Positions 53,057 through 61,672 of a stretch of 64,000 nucleotides of DNA are shown here, one piece after another. A program made the translations under genes and the position numbers. Numbering within the stretch: position 1 is the first letter of the stretch; each line of letters starts with the position of its first letter. The DNA comes from Aeromonas rivipollensis (GTDB taxonomy: Bacteria; Pseudomonadota; Gammaproteobacteria; Enterobacterales; Aeromonadaceae). The notes under the pieces are model-generated. The model saw only the letters and a program-made list of their open reading frames with translations, ran no database searches and was not told where the DNA came from. The stretch spans positions 3,897,001 through 3,961,000 of the forward strand of contig NZ_CP149130.1 in assembly GCF_037811135.1 (NCBI RefSeq), given 5' to 3'.

Positions 53057-53288
53057 GGCTCTTTATCTACCATCGGATCTTGGCGAATAGCAGGGCCCAG
53101 GGCGGCTTGATTGAGAGCACCGGAGGGGATGCGCGGCCAGCCGTCCCCTCGCTGACCCACGCGATGTTCGGCATCAGAATGAAGATCAGCTGAGTCAGAG
53201 TTTCATGGTGTTGACCTCGTGGTGGGCGGCCAGAAAGGATAGACAGCACAGCTGGCCCTCTGGACCCACTTCCCAAATGAGGCATAAA
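53057..53288. other. Gap after DUF2950
   Basis: About 230 bp with no gene I can support. A 72-codon minus-strand frame (53067-53285) has no ribosome binding site and no family likeness. It may be remnant sequence at the edge of the accessory patch. Confidence 0.4.
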
Positions 53289-53316
53289 AAAACGGCGACC
53301 CCAGGGTCGCCGTTTT
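53289..53316 (-). terminator. Terminator of the deo operon
   Basis: AACGGCGACCC / GGGTCGCCGTT stem with a CA loop; the minus-strand flank is seven Ts. It lies 22 bp past deoD. Confidence 0.94.
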
Positions 53317-53338
53317 GCATGGAGCCGAAGCCGCGGGA

Positions 53339-54052
53339 TCAGTCACCCAGCAACACGGAGTCCAGCGCGATTTCGATCATGTCGTTGAAGGTCAGCTGAC
53401 GCTCTTCGGAGCTGGTCTGCTCGCCGGTACGGATGTGATCGGAGACGGTGCAGATGGTCAGGGCACGGGCACCGTACTCTGCGGCCACGCCGTAGATGCC
53501 GGCAGCTTCCATCTCGACACCCAGGATGCCGTACTTTTCCATGACGTCGAACATGGAGGGATCCGGGGTGTAGAACAGGTCGGCGGAGAAGATGTTGCCC
53601 ACGCGCACCGGAGTGCCCTTGTTCTTGGCGGCTTGCACGGCATTGGCAACCAGGTCGAAGTCGGCGATGGCGGCGAAGTCGTGATCCTTGAAACGCAGAC
53701 GGTTGACCTTGGAGTCGGTGCAGGCACCCATGCCGATCACCACGTCACGCAGTTTCACGTCTTCACGCACGGCACCGCAGGAGCCCACGCGGATCAGGGT
53801 CTTCACGCCGTAGTCGGTGATCAGCTCTTTGGCATAGATGGAGCAGGACGGGATGCCCATGCCGTGGCCCATGACGGAGATGCGACGGCCCTTGTAGGTA
53901 CCGGTGAAGCCGAGCATGCTGCGCACGTCACACACCTGCTCGACGTTCTCCAGGAAGGTCTCGGCGATGTACTTGGCACGCAGGGGGTCGCCCGGCATCA
54001 GCACTGTGTCAGCAAAGGCGCCATCTTTTGCATTGATATGAGGAGTTGCCAT
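53339..54052 (-). CDS. deoD: Purine nucleoside phosphorylase DeoD-type
   Basis: A 237-residue hexameric phosphorylase that splits purine (deoxy)nucleosides into base and (deoxy)ribose-1-phosphate. [40 protein letters not shown] and the [13 protein letters not shown] [13 protein letters not shown] are the family motifs; [13 protein letters not shown] carries the catalytic aspartate. It is the last gene of deoC-deoA-deoB-deoD. Confidence 0.97.
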   Translation of the reverse strand: MATPHINAKDGAFADTVLMPGDPLRAKYIAETFLENVEQVCDVRSMLGFTGTYKGRRISVMGHGMGIPSCSIYAKELITDYGVKTLIRVGSCGAVREDVKLRDVVIGMGACTDSKVNRLRFKDHDFAAIADFDLVANAVQAAKNKGTPVRVGNIFSADLFYTPDPSMFDVMEKYGILGVEMEAAGIYGVAAEYGARALTICTVSDHIRTGEQTSSEERQLTFNDMIEIALDSVLLGD

Positions 54053-54100
54053 TCTCTTGATTCCTTCACACTAGGTTGAGTTTTATTGTTTTTAAAATTG

Positions 54101-54124
54101 CCCGCCACCTGAGTGGCAGGCGGG
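54101..54124. repeat. Hairpin between deoB and deoD
   Basis: CCCGCC and GGCGGG enclose a 12-base loop in the 147-bp gap between deoB and deoD. No T-run, so it is more likely an mRNA stability element than a terminator. Confidence 0.6.
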
Positions 54125-54199
54125 TCAGTTACAAAAAGCAGAGACCCTGCTGCAACCGGGCAGAGCACAGCCGAGATGCCGCCCTGCCCAGGATCGGCA

Positions 54200-55408
54200 T
54201 CACAGGAAGCTGGTGCCGTATTGCAGCTTGGGCAGACCGTGGTAGGCCGCTATGCTCTGGCCGATGTCGGCGAAGGTCTCGCGACGGCCGACGGAACCGG
54301 CCTTGACCGGCTTGCCGTAGAACAGCACCGGGATGTATTCACGGGTGTGGTCGGTGCCACTCCAGGTCGGATCGCAGCCGTGGTCGGCGGTCAGCACCAC
54401 CACATCGCCGTCTTGCAGTATCTCGAACAGCTCCGGCAGGCGGGAGTCGAAATACTCCAGCGCATCGGCGTAGCCCTTGACGTCACGGCGGTGGCCGTAG
54501 GAGGAGTCGAAGTCCACGAAGTTGGTGAAGACGATGGTGTTGTCACCGGCCGCTTTCACCTCTTCAAGGGTTCTGTCCCACAGTTCGGTCAGGCCTGTGC
54601 CCTTCACCTGCTTGGTGATGCCCTGCTGGGCATAGATGTCGGCAATCTTGCCAATGGAGACCACCTGGCCACCCGCATCCTTCATGTAGTCCAGCACTGT
54701 CGGCGCCGGCGGCAGCACCGAGTAGTCGTGACGGTTGCCGGTACGCTTGAAGTTGCCCTTGCCGCTGCCCACGAACGGACGGGCGATGACGCGACCAATG
54801 TTGTAGGGCTCCAGCAGCTCGCGCACTATGTGGCACAGCTCGTACAGCTTCTCGAGGCCATAGGTCTCTTCGTGGCAGGCGATCTGGAACACCGAGTCGG
54901 CAGAGGTGTAGAGGATCGGCTTGCCGGTGCGCATATGCTCCTCACCCAAGTCATCAAGCACCTGGGTGCCGGAGGCGTGGCAGTTGCCGAGGTAACCCGG
55001 CAGACCCGCCTTCTCGACGATGGCGTCCAGCAGTTCCTGCGGGAAGCTGTTGTGGTGATCGTGGAAGTAACCCCACTCGAACAGCACGGGCACGCCGGCG
55101 ATCTCCCAGTGACCGGACGGGGTGTCCTTGCCGGAGGAGAGCTCCTGGGCGAAGCCGTAGGCACCGACGACCTCGATATCTTTCTTCAAGCCTGCCGGGA
55201 AGTAGCCGGAAGCCTGCTCCCCTGCGTGGCCCAGGCCCAGCTTGTTGAGGTTGGGCAGGTTGAGGGCACCACGGCCTTCAATCTCACCGGCGGCGCAGGC
55301 CTTGGCGATATGGCCAAGGGTGTTGGCGCCCACATCTCCGAACTTCTCGGCATCGGCGGCAGCGCCAATACCGAAGGAGTCCATCATCAGAATAAAGGTA
55401 CGTTTCAT
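54200..55408 (-). CDS. deoB: Phosphopentomutase
   Basis: A 402-residue manganese enzyme of the alkaline-phosphatase superfamily that interconverts (deoxy)ribose-1- and -5-phosphate. [20 protein letters not shown] holds the first metal-binding aspartate, [11 protein letters not shown] and [20 protein letters not shown] carry the remaining metal ligands. Third in the deo operon, 14 bp after deoA. Confidence 0.97.
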   Translation of the reverse strand: MKRTFILMMDSFGIGAAADAEKFGDVGANTLGHIAKACAAGEIEGRGALNLPNLNKLGLGHAGEQASGYFPAGLKKDIEVVGAYGFAQELSSGKDTPSGHWEIAGVPVLFEWGYFHDHHNSFPQELLDAIVEKAGLPGYLGNCHASGTQVLDDLGEEHMRTGKPILYTSADSVFQIACHEETYGLEKLYELCHIVRELLEPYNIGRVIARPFVGSGKGNFKRTGNRHDYSVLPPAPTVLDYMKDAGGQVVSIGKIADIYAQQGITKQVKGTGLTELWDRTLEEVKAAGDNTIVFTNFVDFDSSYGHRRDVKGYADALEYFDSRLPELFEILQDGDVVVLTADHGCDPTWSGTDHTREYIPVLFYGKPVKAGSVGRRETFADIGQSIAAYHGLPKLQYGTSFL

Positions 55409-55422
55409 GGGTCTTCCCCTTG

Positions 55423-56754
55423 TTACAAATCGGCCAGACCGATGCGACGGTAAACCTCGGGCAGTGCCTCTGGTCGGGTGTCACCGATCTTGACGGCTGC
55501 CTGCACCATGCGGGCGGCCTCGGCAAATTGAGCTTCTGTCTGAGCGTGGATCAGCGCGAGCGGCTTGTCAGCCTCGACGCTCTGCCCCAGGCGGATAAAG
55601 TCGGTCAGACCGACCGCATAATCGAGTTTGTCCCCGGCGGCGCGGCGACCACCGCCCATGGCGACCACGGCCAGGCCCAGTTCACGGGTATCCATGGCGG
55701 TCACGAAACCGCTCTGCACCGCATACACGGGGCGAACGATGGCTGTCTTGGGCAGGTAAGCGTCGTAGCGCTCCATGAAGTCTGCCGGGCCACCGAGGCC
55801 GGTCACCATGCGACCGAAGATCTCGGCAGCCTTGCCGTTGTCCAGCACCGCCTGCAGCTTGGCACGGGCGTCCTGCTCGTCGCTCGCAAGCCCTGCGGAG
55901 ATCAGCATCTCGGCGCACAGCGCCAGGGTCACTTCGTGGATGCGCGGGTTGCGATACTCGCCGGTCAGGTAGCGCACCGCCTCGCGTACTTCGACCCCGT
56001 TGCCGGCGCTGGAGGCCAGCACCTGGTTCATGTCGGTCAGCAGCGCAGAGGTGCGGCAGCCGGCACCATTGGCCACGGCCACTATGCTCTTGGCCAGCTC
56101 TTCGGAGGCTTCGAAGGTCGGCATAAAGGCACCTGAGCCCACTTTCACGTCCATCACCAGGGCTTCGAGCCCGGAGGCGAGCTTCTTGGAGAGGATGGAG
56201 CCGGTGATCATGGCGATGGACTCGACGGTGGCGGTGATGTCCCGTACCGCATAGATACGCTTGTCCGCCGGGGCCAGATCGCCGGTCTGACCGATGATGG
56301 CCACGCCAGCTTCTTTCACCACCTTCAGGAAGCGATCGTTGTCGACCGAGGTCTGGTAGCCGGGGATGGCGTCCAGCTTGTCCAGGGTACCGCCGGTGTG
56401 GCCCAGGCCACGGCCGGAGATCATGGGCACGAAGCCACCGCAGGCGGCGACCATGGGGCCCAGCATCAGGGAGACGACATCACCCACGCCACCGGTGGAG
56501 TGTTTGTCGACGATGGGGCCACCCAGATTGAGGTGATCCCAGGTCAGCACCATGCCGGAGTCGCGCATGGCGCAGGTCAGGGCGACCCGCTCATCCATGG
56601 TCATGTCCTTGAAGTAGACCGCCATGGCCAGGGCCGCAATCTGGCCCTCGCCGATGCTGTTGTTGGTAATGCCCTGGACGAAGAATTGAATCTCTTGGGT
56701 ACTGAGCGCTTCACCGTTGCGCTTCTTGCGAATAATTTCTTGAGGCAAAAACAT
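55423..56754 (-). CDS. deoA: Thymidine phosphorylase
   Basis: A 443-residue dimeric enzyme splitting thymidine and deoxyuridine. [18 protein letters not shown], the signature [39 protein letters not shown] (phosphate site) and [20 protein letters not shown] are diagnostic. Second in the operon. Confidence 0.97.
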   Translation of the reverse strand: MFLPQEIIRKKRNGEALSTQEIQFFVQGITNNSIGEGQIAALAMAVYFKDMTMDERVALTCAMRDSGMVLTWDHLNLGGPIVDKHSTGGVGDVVSLMLGPMVAACGGFVPMISGRGLGHTGGTLDKLDAIPGYQTSVDNDRFLKVVKEAGVAIIGQTGDLAPADKRIYAVRDITATVESIAMITGSILSKKLASGLEALVMDVKVGSGAFMPTFEASEELAKSIVAVANGAGCRTSALLTDMNQVLASSAGNGVEVREAVRYLTGEYRNPRIHEVTLALCAEMLISAGLASDEQDARAKLQAVLDNGKAAEIFGRMVTGLGGPADFMERYDAYLPKTAIVRPVYAVQSGFVTAMDTRELGLAVVAMGGGRRAAGDKLDYAVGLTDFIRLGQSVEADKPLALIHAQTEAQFAEAARMVQAAVKIGDTRPEALPEVYRRIGLADL

Positions 56755-56808
56755 CTTTCATTCCCTCCGTGCTTCACGCACGAACACAGACCGAACCGGA
56801 TCCGAAGA

Positions 56809-56828
56809 GGGGGCGGCAGGCCGCCCCC
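56809..56828. repeat. Strong hairpin between deoC and deoA
   Basis: GGGGGCGGC, AG, GCCGCCCCC, a nine-base perfect stem in the 83-bp gap. No T-run. It probably protects or processes the mRNA so that deoC is expressed differently from deoABD. Confidence 0.7.
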
Positions 56829-56837
56829 TGTCAACGC

Positions 56838-57611
56838 TTAGTAACCGCTGGTATTGGCCGGCTTGTCGCCGTGGCCCAGGGTCGCCAGCAGGCTGGCCAG
56901 CAGGCTGGAGGCGCCGAAGCGGAAGGTGCGCGGGGAGACCCAGTCCTTGCCCAGGATCTCTTCGGCCATGGCCAGGTACTGACCGGCAACGGCTGCGTCT
57001 TTCACGCCACCAGCAGGCTTGAAGCCCACCTTCGGGTTCTTGGCCTTGATCACTTCCATCATGATGTGGGCCGCTTCCGGGGTCGCATTGACCGGCACCT
57101 TGCCGGTGGAGGTCTTGATGAAGTCGGCACCGGCATCGATGGAGATCTCGGAGGCGCGACGGATCAGCGCTTCTTCCTTCAACTCGCCGGTCTCGATGAT
57201 CACTTTCAGCAGCGCCTTGTCGCCACAGGCTTCCTTACAAGCTTTGACCAGATCGAAGCCGACCTGTTCATTGCCGGCCATGAAGGCGCGGTACGGGAAC
57301 ACCACGTCCACTTCATCGGCACCGTAGGCCACGGCAGCACGGGTCTCGGCCACGGCGATCTCGATGTCGTCGTTGCCATGGGGGAAGTTGGTCACGGTCG
57401 CGATGCGCACGTCGGCGGCGCCGATCTCACGCAGGGTCTTGCGAGCAATAGGGATGAAACGGGGATAGATGCAGACGGCGGCGGTGAGGCCGGCCGGGGA
57501 CTTGGCCTTGCGGCACAGGTCGATGACCTTCTGATCGGTGTCGTCATCGTTCAGGGTGGTCAGGTCCATCAGGTTCAGGGCGCGTTGGGCGGCCAATTTC
57601 AGATCAGTCAT
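56838..57611 (-). CDS. deoC: Deoxyribose-phosphate aldolase
   Basis: A 257-residue class I aldolase cleaving deoxyribose-5-phosphate to acetaldehyde and glyceraldehyde-3-phosphate. The Schiff-base lysine is in [19 protein letters not shown] (E. coli Lys167 region), with [18 protein letters not shown] and [10 protein letters not shown]. The first gene of the deo operon; GGAG precedes ATG 57611. Confidence 0.97.
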   Translation of the reverse strand: MTDLKLAAQRALNLMDLTTLNDDDTDQKVIDLCRKAKSPAGLTAAVCIYPRFIPIARKTLREIGAADVRIATVTNFPHGNDDIEIAVAETRAAVAYGADEVDVVFPYRAFMAGNEQVGFDLVKACKEACGDKALLKVIIETGELKEEALIRRASEISIDAGADFIKTSTGKVPVNATPEAAHIMMEVIKAKNPKVGFKPAGGVKDAAVAGQYLAMAEEILGKDWVSPRTFRFGASSLLASLLATLGHGDKPANTSGY

Positions 57612-58001
57612 GCTATGTCTCCAAAGTCTCGATTAGTCCCATCACCCGCGACCCGCCTCCACCGAACACACAGGATCGGCAAGGGAAGATCCCGGACAAA
57701 CGGGATATGGAATTACAGCGCAGATGCACAGGCAATACGGCTGCAAATAAGGCAAGAGCCCTGTCACTTTCTTACAAAAGTGCGGACTTGGTTCCATGAA
57801 GACTTGAGAAAGGCCGACAACCGCAGACCCGACTTCCCAATCAATTCCATTTGACCGCCAACACCCACCTCATGTGGGCATTAGTCAATGCCAGCACCCT
57901 GCTGGCATCGCCTATTTCAGCCGAGATACCCCGTGTTTGCAAGCCGGATTTGCCAATTTCAGAGGTACCTCACACCCGGCAAATTCAGCACTGGAAGGTG
58001 C
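57612..58001. promoter_or_regulatory. deoC upstream region with stacked hairpins
   Basis: 390 bp. At 57868-57914 three inverted repeats follow each other: CCCAC-GTGGG, GGCATT-AATGCC and ATGCCAGCA-TGCTGGCAT. The second and third share AATGCC and so exclude each other. ATTTGCC/GGCAAAT brackets a perfect GAGGTACCTC palindrome (57962-57971). ATCCCG/CGGGAT (57689-57706) and CACTTT/AAAGTG (57765-57782) add two more. I could not find confident CRP, CytR or DeoR sites. Confidence 0.5.
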
Positions 58002-58172
58002 TTAAGAGAAGAAGCGGGTCAGGATCCAGGAGTAGGCAATCCCCCCCAGATAGACCCCCACAATCCCCATTACCCCGGACAGTACGGGAGGTGCCGGGAT
58101 CGGCAACTTGAGGAAAGAAAACAACACGCCAACGATAAAGCCGGCGGCAATCGCCAGTAGCACTTCATTCAT
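58002..58172 (-). CDS. XapX domain-containing small membrane protein
   Basis: A 56-residue protein with two hydrophobic stretches (LLAIAAGFIVGVLFSFL and LSGVMGIVGVYLGGIAYSWI) joined by LPIPAPPV, the XapX (DUF1427) pattern. Function unknown; the family is named for its place near xanthosine utilisation genes. GGAGG lies four bases before ATG 58172, which decides the start against a frame seven residues longer. It lies between nupC and deoC on the same strand, so it fits the nucleoside unit. Confidence 0.85.
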   Translation of the reverse strand: MNEVLLAIAAGFIVGVLFSFLKLPIPAPPVLSGVMGIVGVYLGGIAYSWILTRFFS

Positions 58173-58295
58173 AAAACCTCCGATTTGACTCATTTTATTA
58201 TTAGTCTAGAAAGGAAAACGGTTGTCACCGCCCCAAACGAGAACGCCACAGCTTTTCGCTGTGGCGCTCGTTTTAACTTGTCTGTCAGACAAGTA

Positions 58296-59570
58296 TTACA
58301 TGGCTGTCAGTGCCAGGAAGAAGCCTGCGATGGTGGCAGACATCAGGTTGGACAGAGAGCCGGCCAGCACGGCCTTCAGACCGAACTTGGCGATGGTGCC
58401 GCGACGGTTCGGTGCCATGGAGCCCAGACCACCCAGCAGGATGGCAACGGAGGACAGGTTGGCGAAGCCGCACAGGGCGAAGGAGATGATGGCCTTGGTG
58501 TGCTCGGACATGGCAACACCGTTGATCAGCACTTCATCCTTCAGGTAGGGGGCGAAGTTCAGGTAAGCCACGAACTCGTTCACCACCAGCTTCTGACCGA
58601 TGAAGGAACCAGCCACCACGGCTTCGCTCCAGGGCACACCGATCAGGAAGGCCAGCGGGGAGAACAGCCAACCCAGCAGCAGTTCCAGGGAGAGCTCAGG
58701 CATGCCGAACCAGCCACCCACGCCGGAGAAGATGCCGTTGATCATGGCGATAAGGCCGATGAAGGCCAGCAGCATGGCACCCACGTTCAGGGCCAGTTGC
58801 AGACCGGCGGAGGCACCGGCAGCGGCGGCGTCGATCACGTTGGCAGGCTTGTCGTCCAGATCGCCATCGGCGGAGTTCTCGTCGTAGCTCGGGGTCTCGG
58901 TTTCCGGTACCAGCAGCTTGGCGAACAGCAGACCACCCGGGGCAGCCATGAAGGAGGCGGCGATCAGGTATTCCATCTTGACGCCCATGGAGGCGTAACC
59001 GGCCAGCACGGAACCGGCAACGGAGGCCAGGCCACCACACATGACGGCGAACAGCTCGGAGTCGGTCATCTTGGAGATGAAGGGGCGCACCACCAGCGGG
59101 GCTTCAGTCTGGCCGACGAAGATGTTGGCAGTGGCTGACAGGGACTCGGTACGGGAGGTACCCAGCACCTTCTGCAGACCGCCACCCAGCAGCTTGATTA
59201 CCCACTGCATGATGCCGAGGTAATAGAGAACCGCAATCAGGGAAGAGAAGAAGATGATGACGGGCAGGACACGGAAGGCGAAGATGAAACCACCGCCACC
59301 GAACACTTCGAACATCTTGTTGCTGACCAGACCACCGAACAGGAATTCGATGCCGTTCTGACCATAACCGATGACGCTGGAGACGGCGTCGGACACGCTC
59401 ACCAGAATATCCCGGCCAACCGGGACGTACAGCACGAAGGCACCCAGACCTGCCTGAATGGCAAAGGCACCGCCCACGGTACGGATTTTGATTGCCTTGC
59501 GATTGCTGGAGAACAGCACCGCGATAAGGATGAGCGTCGCCATCCCTACCAGACCCATTATCAGATTCAT
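58296..59570 (-). CDS. nupC: Nucleoside transporter NupC (CNT family)
   Basis: A 424-residue concentrative nucleoside symporter that closely resembles the Vibrio cholerae CNT of known structure. It has [40 protein letters not shown], the [15 protein letters not shown] hairpin, [11 protein letters not shown] and [21 protein letters not shown] 59570 is chosen with GAGGAAG upstream; the longer frame adds 23 unrelated residues. It is followed by xapX and the deo genes, so import is linked to breakdown. A class II CRP-type promoter lies upstream. Confidence 0.95.
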   Translation of the reverse strand: MNLIMGLVGMATLILIAVLFSSNRKAIKIRTVGGAFAIQAGLGAFVLYVPVGRDILVSVSDAVSSVIGYGQNGIEFLFGGLVSNKMFEVFGGGGFIFAFRVLPVIIFFSSLIAVLYYLGIMQWVIKLLGGGLQKVLGTSRTESLSATANIFVGQTEAPLVVRPFISKMTDSELFAVMCGGLASVAGSVLAGYASMGVKMEYLIAASFMAAPGGLLFAKLLVPETETPSYDENSADGDLDDKPANVIDAAAAGASAGLQLALNVGAMLLAFIGLIAMINGIFSGVGGWFGMPELSLELLLGWLFSPLAFLIGVPWSEAVVAGSFIGQKLVVNEFVAYLNFAPYLKDEVLINGVAMSEHTKAIISFALCGFANLSSVAILLGGLGSMAPNRRGTIAKFGLKAVLAGSLSNLMSATIAGFFLALTAM

Positions 59571-59647
59571 TATTAACACTTCCTCTTTTGTAGCACCGGC
59601 CAGCTTGTTAACGTTTTGTGTATGAAAGCCGCTAATCAAGGGTGCGC

Positions 59648-59653
59648 ATTATA
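59648..59653 (-). promoter_or_regulatory. -10 element of nupC
   Basis: A perfect TATAAT on the minus strand, 78 bp upstream of the nupC ATG. The -35 is poor, which suits an activator-dependent promoter. Confidence 0.6.
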
Positions 59654-59673
59654 CTAATTACGGTGCGACAAAA

Positions 59674-59689
59674 TAGAATACTGGTCACA
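59674..59689. promoter_or_regulatory. Candidate CRP site upstream of nupC
   Basis: On the minus strand TGTGACCAGTATTCTA has one perfect half site (preceded by AAAA) and one poor one (two of five). Its centre is about 40 bp upstream of the expected start site, close to the class II position of -41.5. Confidence 0.5.
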
Positions 59690-59779
59690 TTTTATAAGCC
59701 TGAAATGGGCTGAACGTCGTTTAATTAGACCGCAAACGATTTTTATGGGTCCAGTTTTTTATCACACCGGCATCGGTCG

Positions 59780-60571
59780 TTAATCATCTGTTAAATTCGT
59801 GGTCGACCGCGGGAAAAGCCGCAGAGTGGATTCATGTAACACCGAAATAACATCAGCCAGCGGTTGCTGCCGCAATTGCGCCAACAGTCGGGCTATGGTC
59901 GGCAGGCTGGCCGGGGTATTGATCTCCCCCTGGTGCCCCTGCAGCGGCATGTCGGGGGCGTCGGTTTCCAGCAGCAGGGCCTCCAGCGGCATGGCACGGA
60001 TCGCCTCCCGGGTCTTGTTGGCCCGCTCATAGCTGATGACCCCTCCTATTCCCAGCCTGAAACCCAGTTGCCAGAACGCCTCGGCCTGATGCAGGGAGCC
60101 GCTGAAGGCGTGGATCACGCCCCCCCTCGCCGGTTTGAAGCGCCGCAGGATCTTGGCGATAGTGTCGTTGGCCCGCACCGAGTGGACTATGAGGGGCAGA
60201 TCATGGGCCATGGCCAGCCTGATCTGCGCCTCGAACAGCGCGATCTGCCCCTCCTGGGGCACCTGGGTGCGCAAGTCCAGCCCGCATTCGCCGATGGCCA
60301 CCAGCCCCCGGGGCTTGCCCGCCAGCAGAGCCTCCAGCCGTGCCAGCGCCCCCTCCGTCTGGGCCCCCACATACCAGGGATGCACCCCCAGGCCATAACG
60401 AATGCCGTGATGACGCTCGGCCAACGCCATCACCCGCCCCCAGTTTTCCTCTCCCACGGCGGGGATGATATACTCGCCCACCCCCAGCTGGCGCCACTGG
60501 GCCAGCAATGCCTCCCGATCGTCATCGAAGACCGGAAAATCGAGGTGGCAGTGGGTGTCTATCAGTTCCAT
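59780..60571 (-). CDS. TatD-family metal-dependent hydrolase (YjjV-like)
   Basis: A 263-residue metallo-hydrolase of the TatD DNase group. Metal ligands are visible in [11 protein letters not shown] (His 7 and 9), GECGLDL (Glu), [12 protein letters not shown] (His), and [15 protein letters not shown] (Asp); [12 protein letters not shown] carries a further His. The subfamily resembles E. coli YjjV, which also lies near deo genes. Nuclease activity is inferred. Convergent genes are absent; the nupC promoter lies downstream. Confidence 0.88.
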   Translation of the reverse strand: MELIDTHCHLDFPVFDDDREALLAQWRQLGVGEYIIPAVGEENWGRVMALAERHHGIRYGLGVHPWYVGAQTEGALARLEALLAGKPRGLVAIGECGLDLRTQVPQEGQIALFEAQIRLAMAHDLPLIVHSVRANDTIAKILRRFKPARGGVIHAFSGSLHQAEAFWQLGFRLGIGGVISYERANKTREAIRAMPLEALLLETDAPDMPLQGHQGEINTPASLPTIARLLAQLRQQPLADVISVLHESTLRLFPRSTTNLTDD

Positions 60572-60611
60572 GTCGCGCTTACCTGTTTGTCGTACTCAAT
60601 GGGTTGATTCC

Positions 60612-61226
60612 ATGCCAAAACACCTTTCCCACGGCTTTACCTTGCTAGAACTGGTGCTGGTCATCGTGGTGCTGGCCATACTCGCAGTCACCGCCCTGCC
60701 CCGCTTCATCAACATCCAGGACGATGCCCTCAAGAGCAGCGTCTCGGCGACCGCGGGCAGTTTTGCCAGCGCCGTGCAACTCGCCCATGCAGGCTGGGCG
60801 GTCAAGGTGAAGGGAGAGCCGCTGGCACTCTATAACTTTAGCGGCATGGGCAGGCAGGATCTCGACATCAACAGCCACGGCTGGCCGGTGGGCACCAAGG
60901 AGGATCAGGGAGGTCAGGGCCCGGATGCCGTCTTCCCCGGTGGCGACAGCGATCAGATCTCCGTCAGCAGCCGGGATGACTGCGAGAGCCTGTTCGGCGC
61001 CCTGCTCGATACCGATCTGACGGCGGCCGATGAACTCGATAAAGACTCAAAGAGTGATTACATCTCCCGGCTTATCCCGGCAGACGGGCAGGCTGATGGC
61101 ACGCTTCGCCACGACAACTGCCGCTACGCCCTGCGCGACTCCATTGGCCGCTTCCCGGCCTACCCTGAGGGTCTCTCTTTCGACTACAACAGCGTCAACG
61201 GCGCCGTGACGCGCAATTTTGATTGA
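60612..61226 (+). CDS. Type IV pilin-like protein (MSHA-type)
   Basis: A 204-residue prepilin. The leader MPKHLSHG is followed by the processed N-terminus [24 protein letters not shown], the PilD cleavage pattern with Glu5. The globular part has the MSHA-type [20 protein letters not shown] and [12 protein letters not shown] segments, plus a C-terminal disulphide pair (DDCESLFG and DNCRYAL). It stands alone, far from any mshA or pil cluster. Its 3' end overlaps a small convergent gene by 32 bp. Confidence 0.87.
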   Translation: MPKHLSHGFTLLELVLVIVVLAILAVTALPRFINIQDDALKSSVSATAGSFASAVQLAHAGWAVKVKGEPLALYNFSGMGRQDLDINSHGWPVGTKEDQGGQGPDAVFPGGDSDQISVSSRDDCESLFGALLDTDLTAADELDKDSKSDYISRLIPADGQADGTLRHDNCRYALRDSIGRFPAYPEGLSFDYNSVNGAVTRNFD

Positions 61227-61377
61227 GTGGCGAGGCATCGCCCTCCGACGTCGGCTCCTCCTGCTCGTCTTCGTCATAACGCACCGGCGCGCAGCAGCGC
61301 CGGTTCTCGGGCACCAGGCCCCACTCCTGACACCAGGCATCGTAGCGAGCCAGCCAACGCAGCAACACGCCTTTCAT
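61195..61377 (-). CDS. Small conserved protein, possibly DUF5363
   Basis: A 60-residue protein starting [20 protein letters not shown] and continuing [17 protein letters not shown], an arrangement (basic helix, YDxWC, ENRRCC-PVR) that I associate with a short gammaproteobacterial family labelled DUF5363. The tail is acidic then Arg-rich. AAGGAGGGG lies four bases before ATG 61377, a very strong ribosome binding site. It overlaps the pilin gene tail to tail. Function unknown. Confidence 0.65.
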   Translation of the reverse strand: MKGVLLRWLARYDAWCQEWGLVPENRRCCAPVRYDEDEQEEPTSEGDASPLNQNCASRRR

Positions 61378-61529
61378 AAGACCCCTCCTTGCCTGCTTCA
61401 CTCTCCTGACACCGCCTGCCCCGGGGCCCCTCACCGGGCCAATGCCATGGATCGGCGGCATCCAAACCTTCGGCCAAACGTATATATCTCAGGCTCCCAA
61501 CCTCTTGGCCAGCCGCTGGCAGCCATAAA

Positions 61530-61555
61530 AAAACGACTCCATTTGGAGTCGTTTT
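61530..61555 (-). terminator. Terminator beyond the rlmD-like remnant
   Basis: AAAACGACTCC, ATTT, GGAGTCGTTTT, with seven As on the plus strand. It follows directly after the stop codon of the remnant at 61557. Confidence 0.93.
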
Positions 61556-61556
61556 A

Positions 61557-61652
61557 TCAGAGCCATCTGGCTAATGCCATTGATTCCTTGGCCGGCAGGC
61601 TCAGGCAGGCAACGGTCTCGACGCGCATGGCGTGGAGGAGGAACATGTCAAT
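61557..61652 (-). pseudogene. Remnant of a second rlmD-like 3' end
   Basis: In frame it reads DMFLLHAMRVETVACLSLPA, then KESMALARWL and stop, matching the end of the intact gene (DMFPHSMHVEAVARLSLPA). The copies are about 90 bp apart and clearly diverged, with one codon inserted. The remnant sits next to the terminator, so it is probably the older allele's tail. Confidence 0.75.
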
Positions 61653-61672
61653 CTCTCCGCACCAATGCCCGA

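Noticed and set aside
53067..53285. A 72-codon minus-strand frame between DUF2950 and deoD
   Set aside because: No ribosome binding site, no recognisable family, and it overlaps the deoD terminator side. Treated as remnant sequence.
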